From a virus: 45,506 nucleotides of DNA. How positions within the stretch are numbered: the stretch's first letter is position 1; the number at the start of each line of letters is the position of its first letter. The notes beneath the pieces are model-generated. The model was not told where the DNA came from. It did no database searches and saw only the letters and a list, made by a program, of their open reading frames with translations. Below, piece after piece: positions 22,045 to 30,207 of this stretch. Location: positions 1 through 45,506 of IMG/VR virus record IMGVR_UViG_3300037104_000152; one strand, given 5' to 3'. The position numbers and the translations under genes are program-made.

Positions 22045-22643
22045 TTAAGGCTCCGGGGCGTTGATCGCCAGGTATTCATCCTCGTAATCGGCGAGGAATG
22101 TTTCATAGTTCAAGGCCTGGATGATCTCCCGGGCCGTAAGTTTCTTTGCCTCCCCAAGGGAAGAAGCGTATCCCGCTTTTATGATCCTGAAAAAAATAAC
22201 TAAGTCGTCAGCTTCGGCCTCTACTTTTGGGAACTGTCGCCTTTTCTTAATCCGTTTCGTGACAATTCTTGCCAGAGGCCTTTCATAAAAGGGTTTAGAT
22301 TCTCCGCCGCGACTTCCGTGCATACCTCAATGAAATCACCGCGGGCTTCCACCGGCTCAAATGTTTTTTCATTGATCGGCAAATCTCGGTAAAGGCATCG
22401 TTTAAAGCAGGCTGTTAGCGCCGCATGTACGGCCGGGGAAGAAAGGCTCCAAGGAACAAGAGCCCTCACGGCTTTCTTTTGGTCTTGCTCTTCCAAGACT
22501 TCCACTGGATAAAAATCTTTCATTGCGGACTGGAAGATCAAGAACGACTGGAAAAGAGCGTGGGCGTCCTTAAACGGGGCCGGGTTCATCTTGAGATTCG
22601 CCCCACTCGGAAGTGTCACCTCTTTTAGAATTTCTTCCTCCAA
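22045..22643 (-). CDS. Tape-measure chaperone G-GT fusion by -1 frameshift (candidate)
   Basis: The 22221-22643 frame and the frame ending at 22045 overlap in 22221-22323. A -1 shift at AAGAAAAGG (minus strand, 22240-22248) moves from GGA-TTA-AGA-AAA to ATT-AAG-AAA-AGG and continues into VEAEADDLVIFFRIIKAGYA and LTAREIIQALNYETFLADYE, a GT-like helical domain. The heptamer is not a perfect X-XXY-YYZ, so the exact slip point is tentative. Gene order (tube, G/GT, tape measure) is classical for this arrangement. Confidence 0.65.
22221..22643 (-). CDS. Tape-measure chaperone, G form
   Basis: 140 residues from TTG 22643, eight bases after GGAGG. Helical, starting MEEEILKEVTLPSGANLKMN, with PWSLSSPAVHAALTACFKRC. 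It occupies the slot of lambda gpG-like proteins, is shorter than the tape measure it would serve, and should be made in excess over the frameshifted GT form. Confidence 0.75.
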   Translation of the reverse strand: MEEEILKEVTLPSGANLKMNPAPFKDAHALFQSFLIFQSAMKDFYPVEVLEEQDQKKAVRALVPWSLSSPAVHAALTACFKRCLYRDLPINEKTFEPVEARGDFIEVCTEVAAENLNPFMKGLWQELSRNGLRKGDSSQK

Positions 22644-22656
22644 AGTAACGCCTCCT

Positions 22657-23121
22657 TTAGGCGACGATTCTCAAGGCCTTGGCAAAGTGGATTTCGTAGA
22701 TCGTCAAGGCTTGATCGGTATTCCCCTCAACGTTTTCTTTTCCAGGCGTTTGTTTCTGGAACACTCCACCCGAAAGAAGATATGTGTCCTCAGACACAAT
22801 ACCGGAACCGTCTCCAACATTGATGGTCAGCCTACCGGAAGCCAAGACAGTGGCCGAGAAATTCGCATTTTGGAGATTGAGCTTATTGAGCAAGAAAATA
22901 TCATCCTCAGAAGCCCTAACCAATCGAAGCTTTAAAACTCCGATTTGTCCCTGGGTATTCAAAGCGAAAAGAGCGTTTCCGTTTTTCCCCTTCTTTACGG
23001 TCGCCATCCCATTCGGGAAATCGAGGTCGATGGTGTCCCCATCAGCAAAATCATTGAAAATCTTGCTGTAAAGAATCAGTGACGCCGAACCAGCCAGCGC
23101 CGAAACATTGGAATTAGGCAT
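22657..23121 (-). CDS. Tail tube protein (DUF3277-type)
   Basis: 154 residues, MPNSNVSALAGSASLILYSK, then KIFNDFADGDTIDLDFPNGM and RASEDDIFLLNKL; it matches the DUF3277 tube family that pairs with DUF3383 sheaths. ATG 23121 after AAGGGGGAG. Polymerises inside the sheath. Confidence 0.88.
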   Translation of the reverse strand: MPNSNVSALAGSASLILYSKIFNDFADGDTIDLDFPNGMATVKKGKNGNALFALNTQGQIGVLKLRLVRASEDDIFLLNKLNLQNANFSATVLASGRLTINVGDGSGIVSEDTYLLSGGVFQKQTPGKENVEGNTDQALTIYEIHFAKALRIVA

Positions 23122-23132
23122 AAACTCCCCCT

Positions 23133-24617
23133 TTAAGCTTGGATGTTAACAATGATGTTAGCGGTTTCTCCGCTCCCGGCTTCTTTCATGGCGACTTGCA
23201 CGAGAGGCATTTTCCTTGCGGCCCTGTCGGCCTGAGACTGTTGGGAAACCGGCTGGCTGTACATGTACCAGCCCGTAGCGCGAACGTTGTTTACTAGGGT
23301 TTGAGGATCACCGAAAGGCGTTGATCCAGTCCATTCACCCGGAGCCACGTAGCCGTTGGTTATAGCCTGTTCCAGGACAGCTCCCAGCGCGGCCTTGTAT
23401 CCGGTCACGCCTTCCTCCGTCTGAGGAATTTTAGTATTGGTTTGGGCAAGGTAATTAAACGCCGCAGTCTGTAAGTCCGTCCTCAACCACAGCGCGTTAT
23501 AAACCTCATCCCAGAATTGATTTGCCCCAGAAACCAAAACGCAGGAATAGCCACGGACGCTCACGTAAATGTCAGCTCCTGACGTGGCCGCCTCCCCAGT
23601 CACGCCGCCTATCGTGTTGTTCATGCTCGGATCGGGTTGAAGACCGGCAAGCTGTTTCAGGTTCATGTCTAAAGTCGTTCGGGAACCGCTGAAATCCACG
23701 CTATGTCCCCGGAAAACGAATTCAGCCATGAAATTCATGGCATTCTGCCCGCTAGAGGTGGAATCTCCGTAATAACGGCCCCTGGACTTCGTATATCCGC
23801 CTGTCCTCAAGAGATCAATCGTCCCTCCCGGCTGGATGTCGGCTTCGGTATAGCTCACGAAATAACCCATCAAATCAAGGGCTTGAATCACAATAGCCGC
23901 TGCTGTGACATTTCCTTGAGTTTGATCGTTGACCGTAGCCGTTTCCATCACTCCGCAATACTGCACGAGTCCTTGAGTTCGGGTAATGGCCGCCCCCAGG
24001 GTTTCAGCGCTCCCGGCTGTGACTCCAACGGTTGTGGTCGTCGGGGTGATAAAAACATCGTACCCATTGGTATCCTGCAAGGTATCGTGTTGCACGGTCA
24101 ACAAAGAGGCCGGGCCGGAAACTCCGATAAACGTCACATCAAATCCATCTGCTTCGCTCCCAGCGACTGTCACCGATCCAAGACCGGCAACAAGCCTTAA
24201 AGCCGTTTGAACAGCACCCGCATTGGAACCCGCAGCAATGTCAGCCGTGTAATTACCGGCATACCCCAGGTCATAATGGCCGGTGGTCGGAACGGTGGAA
24301 AAAGCCACGTGCTGGATGGCCGTCACCCCTGAAACGCTGTTGCTCATCGGAATAACGATAAGCTGGCCCCCGCCTGAAAGGATGTTCGGGTTTTGGGCGA
24401 AACCAGCGGTTGCCATGAGTGTGGTTTTGGCGCTTGATCCGAAGTCCGTCGCCACATCCAAGGCGTTCGTGTAAATCTTGTATCCCAGGCTTCCAAAAGT
24501 TCCGCCGGGGACTTCATGGGTGAAAAACGCCACATTATTAGGGTTGAACGAATTCAACCCCGAAGGCGTTTGAGTAACCGAAACGTTGATGACCCTCGTA
24601 ATTGGAAGCTGAGACAT
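23133..24617 (-). CDS. Contractile tail sheath protein (DUF3383-type)
   Basis: 494 residues from ATG 24617 after AAAGGAGTTTTGAA. The N-terminus MSQLPITRVINVSVTQTPSG and the C-terminal run (GVTGYKAALGAVLEQAITNG, then PQTLVNNVRATGWYMYSQPV) are characteristic of DUF3383 sheath proteins. Its presence identifies the phage as a myovirus. Confidence 0.92.
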   Translation of the reverse strand: MSQLPITRVINVSVTQTPSGLNSFNPNNVAFFTHEVPGGTFGSLGYKIYTNALDVATDFGSSAKTTLMATAGFAQNPNILSGGGQLIVIPMSNSVSGVTAIQHVAFSTVPTTGHYDLGYAGNYTADIAAGSNAGAVQTALRLVAGLGSVTVAGSEADGFDVTFIGVSGPASLLTVQHDTLQDTNGYDVFITPTTTTVGVTAGSAETLGAAITRTQGLVQYCGVMETATVNDQTQGNVTAAAIVIQALDLMGYFVSYTEADIQPGGTIDLLRTGGYTKSRGRYYGDSTSSGQNAMNFMAEFVFRGHSVDFSGSRTTLDMNLKQLAGLQPDPSMNNTIGGVTGEAATSGADIYVSVRGYSCVLVSGANQFWDEVYNALWLRTDLQTAAFNYLAQTNTKIPQTEEGVTGYKAALGAVLEQAITNGYVAPGEWTGSTPFGDPQTLVNNVRATGWYMYSQPVSQQSQADRAARKMPLVQVAMKEAGSGETANIIVNIQA

Positions 24618-24629
24618 TTCAAAACTCCT

Positions 24630-25373
24630 TTAAGACTGGGTTACTAACTGCGGCACTTGGAAAGTGTCGAAATAATCGTTCGCTTGCGAAAAAGTCGTCG
24701 AATACAAAACCATGGCGGAAAGAACGAACCGGTTGAGCATTGCCGAACCGTCTTGCTCTGATAGATCAACAAACCCCATCGGAATTTTCGGGAGCTTGAA
24801 TCCATTGGCCTGTTGCTGCGTCTGCGAATACTGGCTATTCAAAGCCATTAAAACCTGTTCTTTTTGAAGAATGGCCGATCTCGACCGGCTCATGATGTTG
24901 ATGTCGATTAAAGCCCCAGAGTTCAAAGTTTGGGCTGAGGTATCCCATCCACTACCAATGCCTGTCGAATATCTACGGTTTGAATAGGCTTTCACGTTCA
25001 CAATCTTGAGAACTATAAAAAGCTGTTCATCTGTCGGCATAAATCCTTTTTCGTTGTAATAATAAATGTGATCGGGATCAAGGCCGATTTGTGTTTGAAT
25101 AATATCCAAAAGCATATCCAATGGAGTCCCAATCAAGATTTGAGTGGTTCCCTGTGCTCCGAAAATATCCGTGGCTTGGATAACGTCATATTGCTCAGTC
25201 GGGACAACCGAGACTCCTGCGGGCGCTGAATAAATCCCAGTCAGTGGGTCAATGGTTCCACCCGCCCCATTCGGCAAAACTTGGTAAATGTAGGGTGCGG
25301 TTCCCCCATCCGCTAGGAAGGAAGCCGTTCCTCCCGGAACCATTGCCGTCTTGTTTTGAGCAATTGTTATCAT
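24630..25373 (-). CDS. Tail terminator/completion-like protein with N-terminal Ig-like domain
   Basis: 247 residues. ATG 25373 forms ATGA with the previous stop; a longer frame upstream is out of context. Residues about 5-85 are an Ig-like domain (MVPGGTASFLADGGTAPYIY, GGTIDPLTGIYSAPAG). The rest (LDMLLDIIQTQIGLDPDHIY, then NIMSRSRSAILQKEQVLMAL) fits tail-terminator-type proteins in this position just before the sheath gene. The domain also occurs at the end of baseplate J. Confidence 0.7.
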   Translation of the reverse strand: MITIAQNKTAMVPGGTASFLADGGTAPYIYQVLPNGAGGTIDPLTGIYSAPAGVSVVPTEQYDVIQATDIFGAQGTTQILIGTPLDMLLDIIQTQIGLDPDHIYYYNEKGFMPTDEQLFIVLKIVNVKAYSNRRYSTGIGSGWDTSAQTLNSGALIDINIMSRSRSAILQKEQVLMALNSQYSQTQQQANGFKLPKIPMGFVDLSEQDGSAMLNRFVLSAMVLYSTTFSQANDYFDTFQVPQLVTQS

Positions 25374-25756
25374 TGCCAATCCTGGACTAAGTGATACTGC
25401 ATGAAACCGTAAATCGACCAATCCCCAAGGTACATCACGCGGGTCTGGATTCCGTTGTAAACCAAAATATCGTCCGGTTTTAACTGCAAGGCCGGATCGG
25501 AAAATACTTCAAACCATCTCCAAGCCCGTTGGCCCTCGGGTTTTATCATCAATTGGCGACCCGTGAAGGGATTGATGACTCCCCTGAAATTTATCGCCGT
25601 AATAGTTTCGACCACCTTGAAAGCCACTGTGGTCTTCGTCACGAGATTGAAGCTCATATCCTGCCACCAATCCATCATGGCATCTTGGACGTTCGGGATT
25701 GAACCCTGGCCCACGTTGAATGGCTGATTACATGCGTTTAAGATTGGGCCTTTCAC
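25370..25756 (-). CDS. Head-tail joining protein
   Basis: 128 residues from GTG 25756, overlapping the upstream stop (GTGA). Compact beta-rich protein with NPFTGRQLMIKPEGQRAWRW and PDDILVYNGIQTRVMYLGDW, which I read as a connector/head-closure type by position between the gp10-like neck gene and the tail completion gene. Confidence 0.65.
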   Translation of the reverse strand: MKGPILNACNQPFNVGQGSIPNVQDAMMDWWQDMSFNLVTKTTVAFKVVETITAINFRGVINPFTGRQLMIKPEGQRAWRWFEVFSDPALQLKPDDILVYNGIQTRVMYLGDWSIYGFMQYHLVQDWQ

Positions 25757-26226
25757 TCTTTTACCTCGCTGACGATGCTGTCCCTTAACTGTTGAGTTTC
25801 AACCAAAGTTTGATGGTTTTTCTTTCGAGTCATATCCGAAGGCTTCCATTTCCCAAAACCACCGGTTGCAAAAGCGTCTTGGACTATCTTTTCTCCAAGA
25901 ACTGCGATCTTTTTGAGCCAAGAAACCATAGAACCCGAACGTATAACTTCTTTTATCACCAAATCCTCCAAGGCTCCTGTTTTTTCCATCTCTCCTTGAA
26001 GTTTATCGATCAGTGGAACCCTCAAGAAAGACCGCTGAGGCAATCCCCTTTTCTCTGATCCAAACTCGTGAGCCGCCCCTATTTCGGCATTTCCCGGGAT
26101 ACCCTTTTTCCTTTTGTTCTTGTCCCCGAGTATTCCAAGCCTTGCAACCGGAGGCCTCGCCTTTAAAGCTTTGCAAAGCTGCTGCAATCCCTTGATTTCA
26201 ATCGTATCAGGCTCAAAGGAGGCCAT
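25753..26226 (-). CDS. Neck/virion morphogenesis protein (gp10/gpG-like)
   Basis: 157 residues, ATG 26226 sharing a base with the previous stop (TAATG). The motif IGAAHEFGSEKRGLPQRSFL is the signature of the HK97 gp10/phage virion morphogenesis family. A longer frame upstream sits in the preceding gene. Functions at the head-tail interface. Confidence 0.8.
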   Translation of the reverse strand: MASFEPDTIEIKGLQQLCKALKARPPVARLGILGDKNKRKKGIPGNAEIGAAHEFGSEKRGLPQRSFLRVPLIDKLQGEMEKTGALEDLVIKEVIRSGSMVSWLKKIAVLGEKIVQDAFATGGFGKWKPSDMTRKKNHQTLVETQQLRDSIVSEVKE

Positions 26227-26660
26227 TAAGGTAAGGTCATTCGGGGTGCGGCGAATAAAGCCCCCGTAAGCTGCGGAAGAATCCCCATGATGTACTCTTC
26301 CCCGTACCCTGTTTTGCACAGGTTCGCTAATTCGGGATTGTCCAAAATCCTCTGGGGGATAGCGAACGTCGAATTGACCGGCCCCACTCCCTTGCCTGAC
26401 AAAATAAATCCTGCCTGACTGTTAAGTCCCTGCGAACTTCTACGAATGCTCAAGACCATGAAATGAGCCGCAAGCAAAAGGTACGCGGTGCTGTAACTGG
26501 TTTGGTCTCCGAAGAATTCGGGATTGATGAACGGGTTTACCTTCGTGAATGAAACCGCGATATCGGTATCCGTGATCCCCAGGTTTATGTCCGTGGAATA
26601 AACAAAGTCTCGGACAAAGAAGCCTTTGAAGTCAGCAACTTGAGGATTCACGAACGCCAT
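26226..26660 (-). CDS. Head-tail adaptor (DUF4054-like)
   Basis: 144 residues from ATG 26660, six bases after AGGAG; the in-frame GTG two codons earlier overlaps the ribosome site. The pattern MAFVNPQVADFKGFFVRDFV, LLLAAHFMVLSI and NTFAIPQR-like segments match DUF4054 connector proteins. First gene after the capsid-gene terminator. Confidence 0.8.
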   Translation of the reverse strand: MAFVNPQVADFKGFFVRDFVYSTDINLGITDTDIAVSFTKVNPFINPEFFGDQTSYSTAYLLLAAHFMVLSIRRSSQGLNSQAGFILSGKGVGPVNSTFAIPQRILDNPELANLCKTGYGEEYIMGILPQLTGALFAAPRMTLP

Positions 26661-26670
26661 TTTCACTCCT

Positions 26671-26706
26671 AAAAAAAACGCCCAGGAGCCATAAGCCCCC
26701 GGGCGT
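26671..26706 (-). terminator. Terminator after the major capsid gene
   Basis: On the minus strand ACGCCC (26701-26706) pairs with GGGCGT (26678-26683), with an inner GGGC/GCTC-type stem and eight T (26671-26678). It lies just after the capsid stop and would reduce readthrough into the connector and tail genes, keeping capsid mRNA in excess. Confidence 0.8.
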
Positions 26707-26726
26707 CAGTTAAAGCCGCTCAGGGC

Positions 26727-27866
26727 TTAATAATTGGACAGGCTGGCCGCGTGCTTGAAGTACACCATCTCCAAAGGCCGAAGCGCCTGAAGGCCCGTGT
26801 ACTGCAACCAGGCCCCGTTCTGGAATTGGACGTTGTTCAAGCTGTTCGCCAAGCTCGTGGTGTAAGGAACCGGCAGATTCATCCGGAAAGATTCCTCGTT
26901 CGAGTTGTACAGGGCGTAAACCTGATTGGCTGAATCCCCGCCGAAGCTTCCGGCGAACCCGCCATCCCCGTATTTGCAGGGAAGAATCTTGAACTGATCG
27001 CGGCCTTCCTTGCCGTCGAAGTGAGTCATGATTCCGAGGTTCTCTTCCAGCCATTTCAACTTGGAAGTCCCTTGAGCCGGGAACGTCGGGGACATCGGAG
27101 TCATGAGACCCAGGAAATCGGACTCGGGAATAACGAACCGGTTGGGCCACGCCGAGGAAAAGCAATTCTTCCGGAAGACTTGAAGCATCAGCTTCAAGAA
27201 GGTGGTAAAGGTCGCGGCGTCCATGTTGGACAGCGGCCCAGTGATGGTCGTAGTGTCCACCGTGATTCCGGGTTGAGTTAAAAGCCCGTTGACCACATTG
27301 GGGGCGCTGCTGACTCCGTTGAATCCAGGTTCTCCCAGGAACGCCACTTGCTGGATTCCGAGGTCGCAGGTCTTTTTCCGGCTCTTTTCGAGATTGGAAA
27401 CCATGTCCCAGTTACCGGCCTTGGCGGCAGTTTGCAGTTCCATCAGCGTCCATCCGATTTCAAAGGCAATGGTGTAGACCTTTGTCATCACCGAATCAAC
27501 GGCGGTGGAAACGGTCGATAACCGTCCGTTGTTCCCGCCCATGTTGATTTTACCCTTGAAGAACGAATCCCCAACCAGGAAGGAACGATAGGTTACCAGG
27601 TTGGTGCTCCAAGCGCCCTCTCCACCGGCCACCACGGGCATATATTCGCTGGGAGTGATCTCGAAAAACTTCTGTTCCGAGATTTTCTTCATGAGCGTGG
27701 TCAAGGTCGTGATATTGACCTCCATGCCCAAGGCGTTGACCCGGCGTTGGATTTCATTGCAAATCCGCTGTTCCAATTTGGAAAGCTTGATCTCTGCGCC
27801 TTTCGAGTTTTTAAACGGCACCGTTCCAACCGGAGGCTGATCGAAATTGGTTACTGTGTGAATCAT
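26727..27866 (-). CDS. Major capsid protein (DUF2184-type)
   Basis: 379 residues, ATG 27866 after AAAGGAGTAGTAAAAA. The sequence fits the HK97-fold DUF2184 family: EQRICNEIQRRVNALGMEVN, ITPSEYMPVVAGGEGAWSTN, ETAW-like GWTLMELQTAAKAGNWDMV and RFVIPESDFLGLMTPMSP. It follows the decoration-like gene and is itself followed by a strong terminator, as suits the most abundant virion protein. Confidence 0.88.
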   Translation of the reverse strand: MIHTVTNFDQPPVGTVPFKNSKGAEIKLSKLEQRICNEIQRRVNALGMEVNITTLTTLMKKISEQKFFEITPSEYMPVVAGGEGAWSTNLVTYRSFLVGDSFFKGKINMGGNNGRLSTVSTAVDSVMTKVYTIAFEIGWTLMELQTAAKAGNWDMVSNLEKSRKKTCDLGIQQVAFLGEPGFNGVSSAPNVVNGLLTQPGITVDTTTITGPLSNMDAATFTTFLKLMLQVFRKNCFSSAWPNRFVIPESDFLGLMTPMSPTFPAQGTSKLKWLEENLGIMTHFDGKEGRDQFKILPCKYGDGGFAGSFGGDSANQVYALYNSNEESFRMNLPVPYTTSLANSLNNVQFQNGAWLQYTGLQALRPLEMVYFKHAASLSNY

Positions 27867-27938
27867 TTTTTACTACTCCTTTCGGTTTTCAGCCTCACGG
27901 CTGGTAAAGCCACTACGTTGAATTTCCTGAACTTCCTT

Positions 27939-28718
27939 TTAGGCCGTCGCAGCCGGAATCAGCGGGCAGCGCAACATCACCCGACCAACGACGCCGTTAT
28001 TCGACATTTGATCCATTGCGTATCCGACAATCGTATTCCCGGTATGACCCGAGGCCTGGACGGCGGCTGTAGCCGTGATGTCCAAACAAACTTCGGCCCC
28101 TTTGGCGATAGTCTCGGTAGCGAACAACCGAACCACGTTTCCAGCCGAACTTACCGAAACGGGAGTCCCTCCCGTGAAAGACGAATGGATGAAATCGTAG
28201 TTCACGAATCCGAAAACCGGATCGGTTGCAGCCGTGCAAGGAACAAAAGTCAATCCCTTGATCGTGGAGTTGTAGATCATGACTGCCTGGCCGGGATAGA
28301 CGTTTCCGGTCACCGAGGGATCAATCATTCCCTCAAACGAGTTGGAACTGAATTGCTGATCGACCGTTCCGGCGATTTGAGTGGGAACCGCAACGTTCTG
28401 ACTCAGGGACTGCCCGAGAGTCGAGGTCATGGTCAATTGGTTCACAGCCGACGGTGTCGCCCCCAGGCTGTCCGTGGACTGGACGGCGTAGTAATACACC
28501 GTGTTCGGGATCAACCCAGTATCTTTATAGGTCAAAGTCCCGGCGGGAAGCAAAGCAACCAAATTCCCGGCTCCGGGCGTAAACCCTGTGGTTGTGGATC
28601 GGTAAAGGCTCGGGGTATAAGGCCCAGTCCCACCCGAAGCCGAAACCCATGAAATTTGAGCCGTCTGATCCGTAATCAGTGTGGCCGTCGGCGCTGGCTG
28701 CGTTAAAGTTGCACCCAT
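27939..28718 (-). CDS. Capsid decoration/head fibre-like protein with FnIII domain
   Basis: 259 residues from ATG 28718, behind AAAGGAGCTTCAAAA. Residues about 10-105 form an FnIII-like domain (SWVSASGGTGPYTPSLYRST, DTGLIPNTVYYYAVQSTDSL). The C-terminal part (NVYPGQAVMIYNSTIKGLTF, FGFVNYDFIHSSFTGGTPVS, IVGYAMDQMSNNGVVGRVML) matches the decoration proteins encoded between scaffold and capsid genes in this phage type. It would stabilise and decorate the capsid. Confidence 0.78.
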   Translation of the reverse strand: MGATLTQPAPTATLITDQTAQISWVSASGGTGPYTPSLYRSTTTGFTPGAGNLVALLPAGTLTYKDTGLIPNTVYYYAVQSTDSLGATPSAVNQLTMTSTLGQSLSQNVAVPTQIAGTVDQQFSSNSFEGMIDPSVTGNVYPGQAVMIYNSTIKGLTFVPCTAATDPVFGFVNYDFIHSSFTGGTPVSVSSAGNVVRLFATETIAKGAEVCLDITATAAVQASGHTGNTIVGYAMDQMSNNGVVGRVMLRCPLIPAATA

Positions 28719-28786
28719 TTTTGAAGCTCCTTTCAAATTGCCGCCCTCGCGGGAGGCTTGGTTAAAACCTAAACCCTTTTACGGCT

Positions 28787-29428
28787 TTAGCAAACTTGGC
28801 GGCCCAACGCCACCCGATCTTCAACCGTTTGAATCTCTTCCGCCGCCTTCGCGTTCTTTAAGCGCGCCTCTTCCAGTTCTTTCTTGATCGCGATGGACTG
28901 GGCGTTCTTCAAGGCGTCAAAGTGTTCGATTCCTTTTTTCTTCTGCTCCAAGAGAGTGGAAGGAACTTCCAATCCTTTAGCCAAGTAAAGCTTTTCGAGT
29001 TCGGCCAAAGAGTTCTTTTTCTTCTCCCCGGCTTCGATTTCGGCCTTTTCATGTTCCTCGATCTCCTTGGCCTTGCCGATAATGTCCTTGTCCTCGCCCT
29101 CACCACCTTCGTTTTGCTCGGCCCCCTCTTCTTTGGGGAGCTTGTCCTTAATCTCGTTGTGCTCCTTCAAAAGGGCCTCGTGCTCTTCGTTGAGTTTTTT
29201 GTGGGCTTCCAAGAGTTCACCAACGTTGCACATTTTCCCGTCATGGAGCTTCACCTTGTGGGAGAGGTCGGCGGCGTATTCGTTCTTGGCTTCCTTCTCG
29301 GCTTTGTCATCGGCTTCGTTCACAAGCTTCAAAACAGAAACGGTTTTTTTGGACTTTGGAAGCTCCACCATATCTTCGGGGGAAATATCCTGCTCGTTTT
29401 TCACAGACTTAAACCAGTTGAATTTCAT
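28787..29428 (-). CDS. Nested scaffold protein (internal start)
   Basis: 213 residues beginning MKFNWFKSVKNEQDISPEDM at ATG 29428, six to nine bases after AAAAGGAGACGGG, in the same frame as the protease. The product is the Lys/Glu-rich coiled-coil scaffold without the protease, as in lambda C/Nu3. Confidence 0.78.
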   Translation of the reverse strand: MKFNWFKSVKNEQDISPEDMVELPKSKKTVSVLKLVNEADDKAEKEAKNEYAADLSHKVKLHDGKMCNVGELLEAHKKLNEEHEALLKEHNEIKDKLPKEEGAEQNEGGEGEDKDIIGKAKEIEEHEKAEIEAGEKKKNSLAELEKLYLAKGLEVPSTLLEQKKKGIEHFDALKNAQSIAIKKELEEARLKNAKAAEEIQTVEDRVALGRQVC

Positions 29429-29971
29429 TTTCCCGTCTCCTTTTGAATTTTTAAGCGCCGCGCGCTCTTGAAGCTTTTTCTCGTTGTACGCCTTAAACTC
29501 TTCCGGCGTCAAAAGTCCAACCTGAGCACTTTCCTGATATCGAGGCGTCGGCGTCAAAGCGAGATGTTCGTACTCCCCGACGATTACCGCATTCTTGTAA
29601 GCCATTCCGTGGTATTCGCCAGGCCCCGTTTGTTTTCGAGGGATGTAACTGTCGGAAAGAGAAAACCCACGCCTTACCGCCTCATGGCCTTCGTCACTTT
29701 GAACCGTGAATTCCGCCCAGTGGGCTCCATCCGCTTCGTTGAAGAAAGACCGAATCCAAACCCCCGCCATCTCCATTTCAAGATTTCCAAGATCAACGTT
29801 TTCAACGTGATGGACGTAGACCGGCTTTCCCTGCGCGGTTGGATCCATGTTTTGAAGAGTTTGTTCTTCGATGAGGATTAAAGGCTTGCCTTCCATTTCG
29901 GGATAAAACGCCACTCCTGGAACCATGTGGAGCCCGAAGTAAATCTTTGGAAGTTGCCTTGCGTTCTTCAC
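28787..29971 (-). CDS. Prohead protease with C-terminal scaffold (DUF2213-type)
   Basis: 394 residues from GTG 29971 (AAGGGGAAAA upstream). Residues 1-180 look like the DUF2213 prohead protease (GKPVYVHHVENVDLGNLEME, RRGFSLSDSYIPRKQTGPGE, VIVGEYEHLALTPTPRYQ); the His and Ser in these segments are candidate catalytic residues. Residues 182-394 are highly charged coiled coil, typical of scaffold. A second start with a strong ribosome site at 29428 lets scaffold be made alone. The scaffold would be degraded during maturation. Confidence 0.85.
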   Translation of the reverse strand: MKNARQLPKIYFGLHMVPGVAFYPEMEGKPLILIEEQTLQNMDPTAQGKPVYVHHVENVDLGNLEMEMAGVWIRSFFNEADGAHWAEFTVQSDEGHEAVRRGFSLSDSYIPRKQTGPGEYHGMAYKNAVIVGEYEHLALTPTPRYQESAQVGLLTPEEFKAYNEKKLQERAALKNSKGDGKMKFNWFKSVKNEQDISPEDMVELPKSKKTVSVLKLVNEADDKAEKEAKNEYAADLSHKVKLHDGKMCNVGELLEAHKKLNEEHEALLKEHNEIKDKLPKEEGAEQNEGGEGEDKDIIGKAKEIEEHEKAEIEAGEKKKNSLAELEKLYLAKGLEVPSTLLEQKKKGIEHFDALKNAQSIAIKKELEEARLKNAKAAEEIQTVEDRVALGRQVC

Positions 29972-29986
29972 TTTTCCCCTTAAACG

Positions 29987-30047
29987 AAAAAAGGCGGGCT
30001 CCCGGTTAAGGAAGTCCGCCTCTTAGTTTTCTAAGTCAGCGTTTAAT
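29987..30047 (-). terminator. Hairpin plus terminator element, copy B
   Basis: Minus strand: ATTAAACGCTGACTT, hairpin CTTAG-AAAA-CTAAG (30022-30035), terminator stem AGGCGG/CCGCCT (29992-29997 with 30016-30021) and six T. The stop codon of the 54-residue gene is part of the ATTAA start. It shares wording and compensated pairs with copy A at 14307-14369 and lies before the protease/scaffold gene. Confidence 0.8.
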
Positions 30048-30207
30048 TTTTTTGGGCTTCGTCGATTTCTTTCATCCCGACTTTGCGTTGATGTAAGTCT
30101 ACATCCACAATCTTTCCATCTGCAATGGAAAAAGTTATTTGCCCATGTTTTTTCTCAATCACGCTTTGCAATATTTTCAAGATTATCCTTCCAAGGGCTT
30201 CGCTCAT
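30043..30207 (-). CDS. Small DUF2292-like protein
   Basis: 54 residues (MSEALGRIILKILQSVIEKK, then HGQITFSIADGKIVDVDLHQ). ATG 30207 overlaps the upstream stop (ATGA) and follows GAGGAG. The helix plus hairpin with 'GQITFSIADGKIV' resembles DUF2292 small proteins of unknown role. Embedded in the head operon. Confidence 0.75.
   Translation of the reverse strand: MSEALGRIILKILQSVIEKKHGQITFSIADGKIVDVDLHQRKVGMKEIDEAQKN

Noticed and set aside
26227-26319. N-terminal extension of the neck protein
   Set aside because: TAATG coupling at 26226 gives a better start and the extension lies inside the connector gene.
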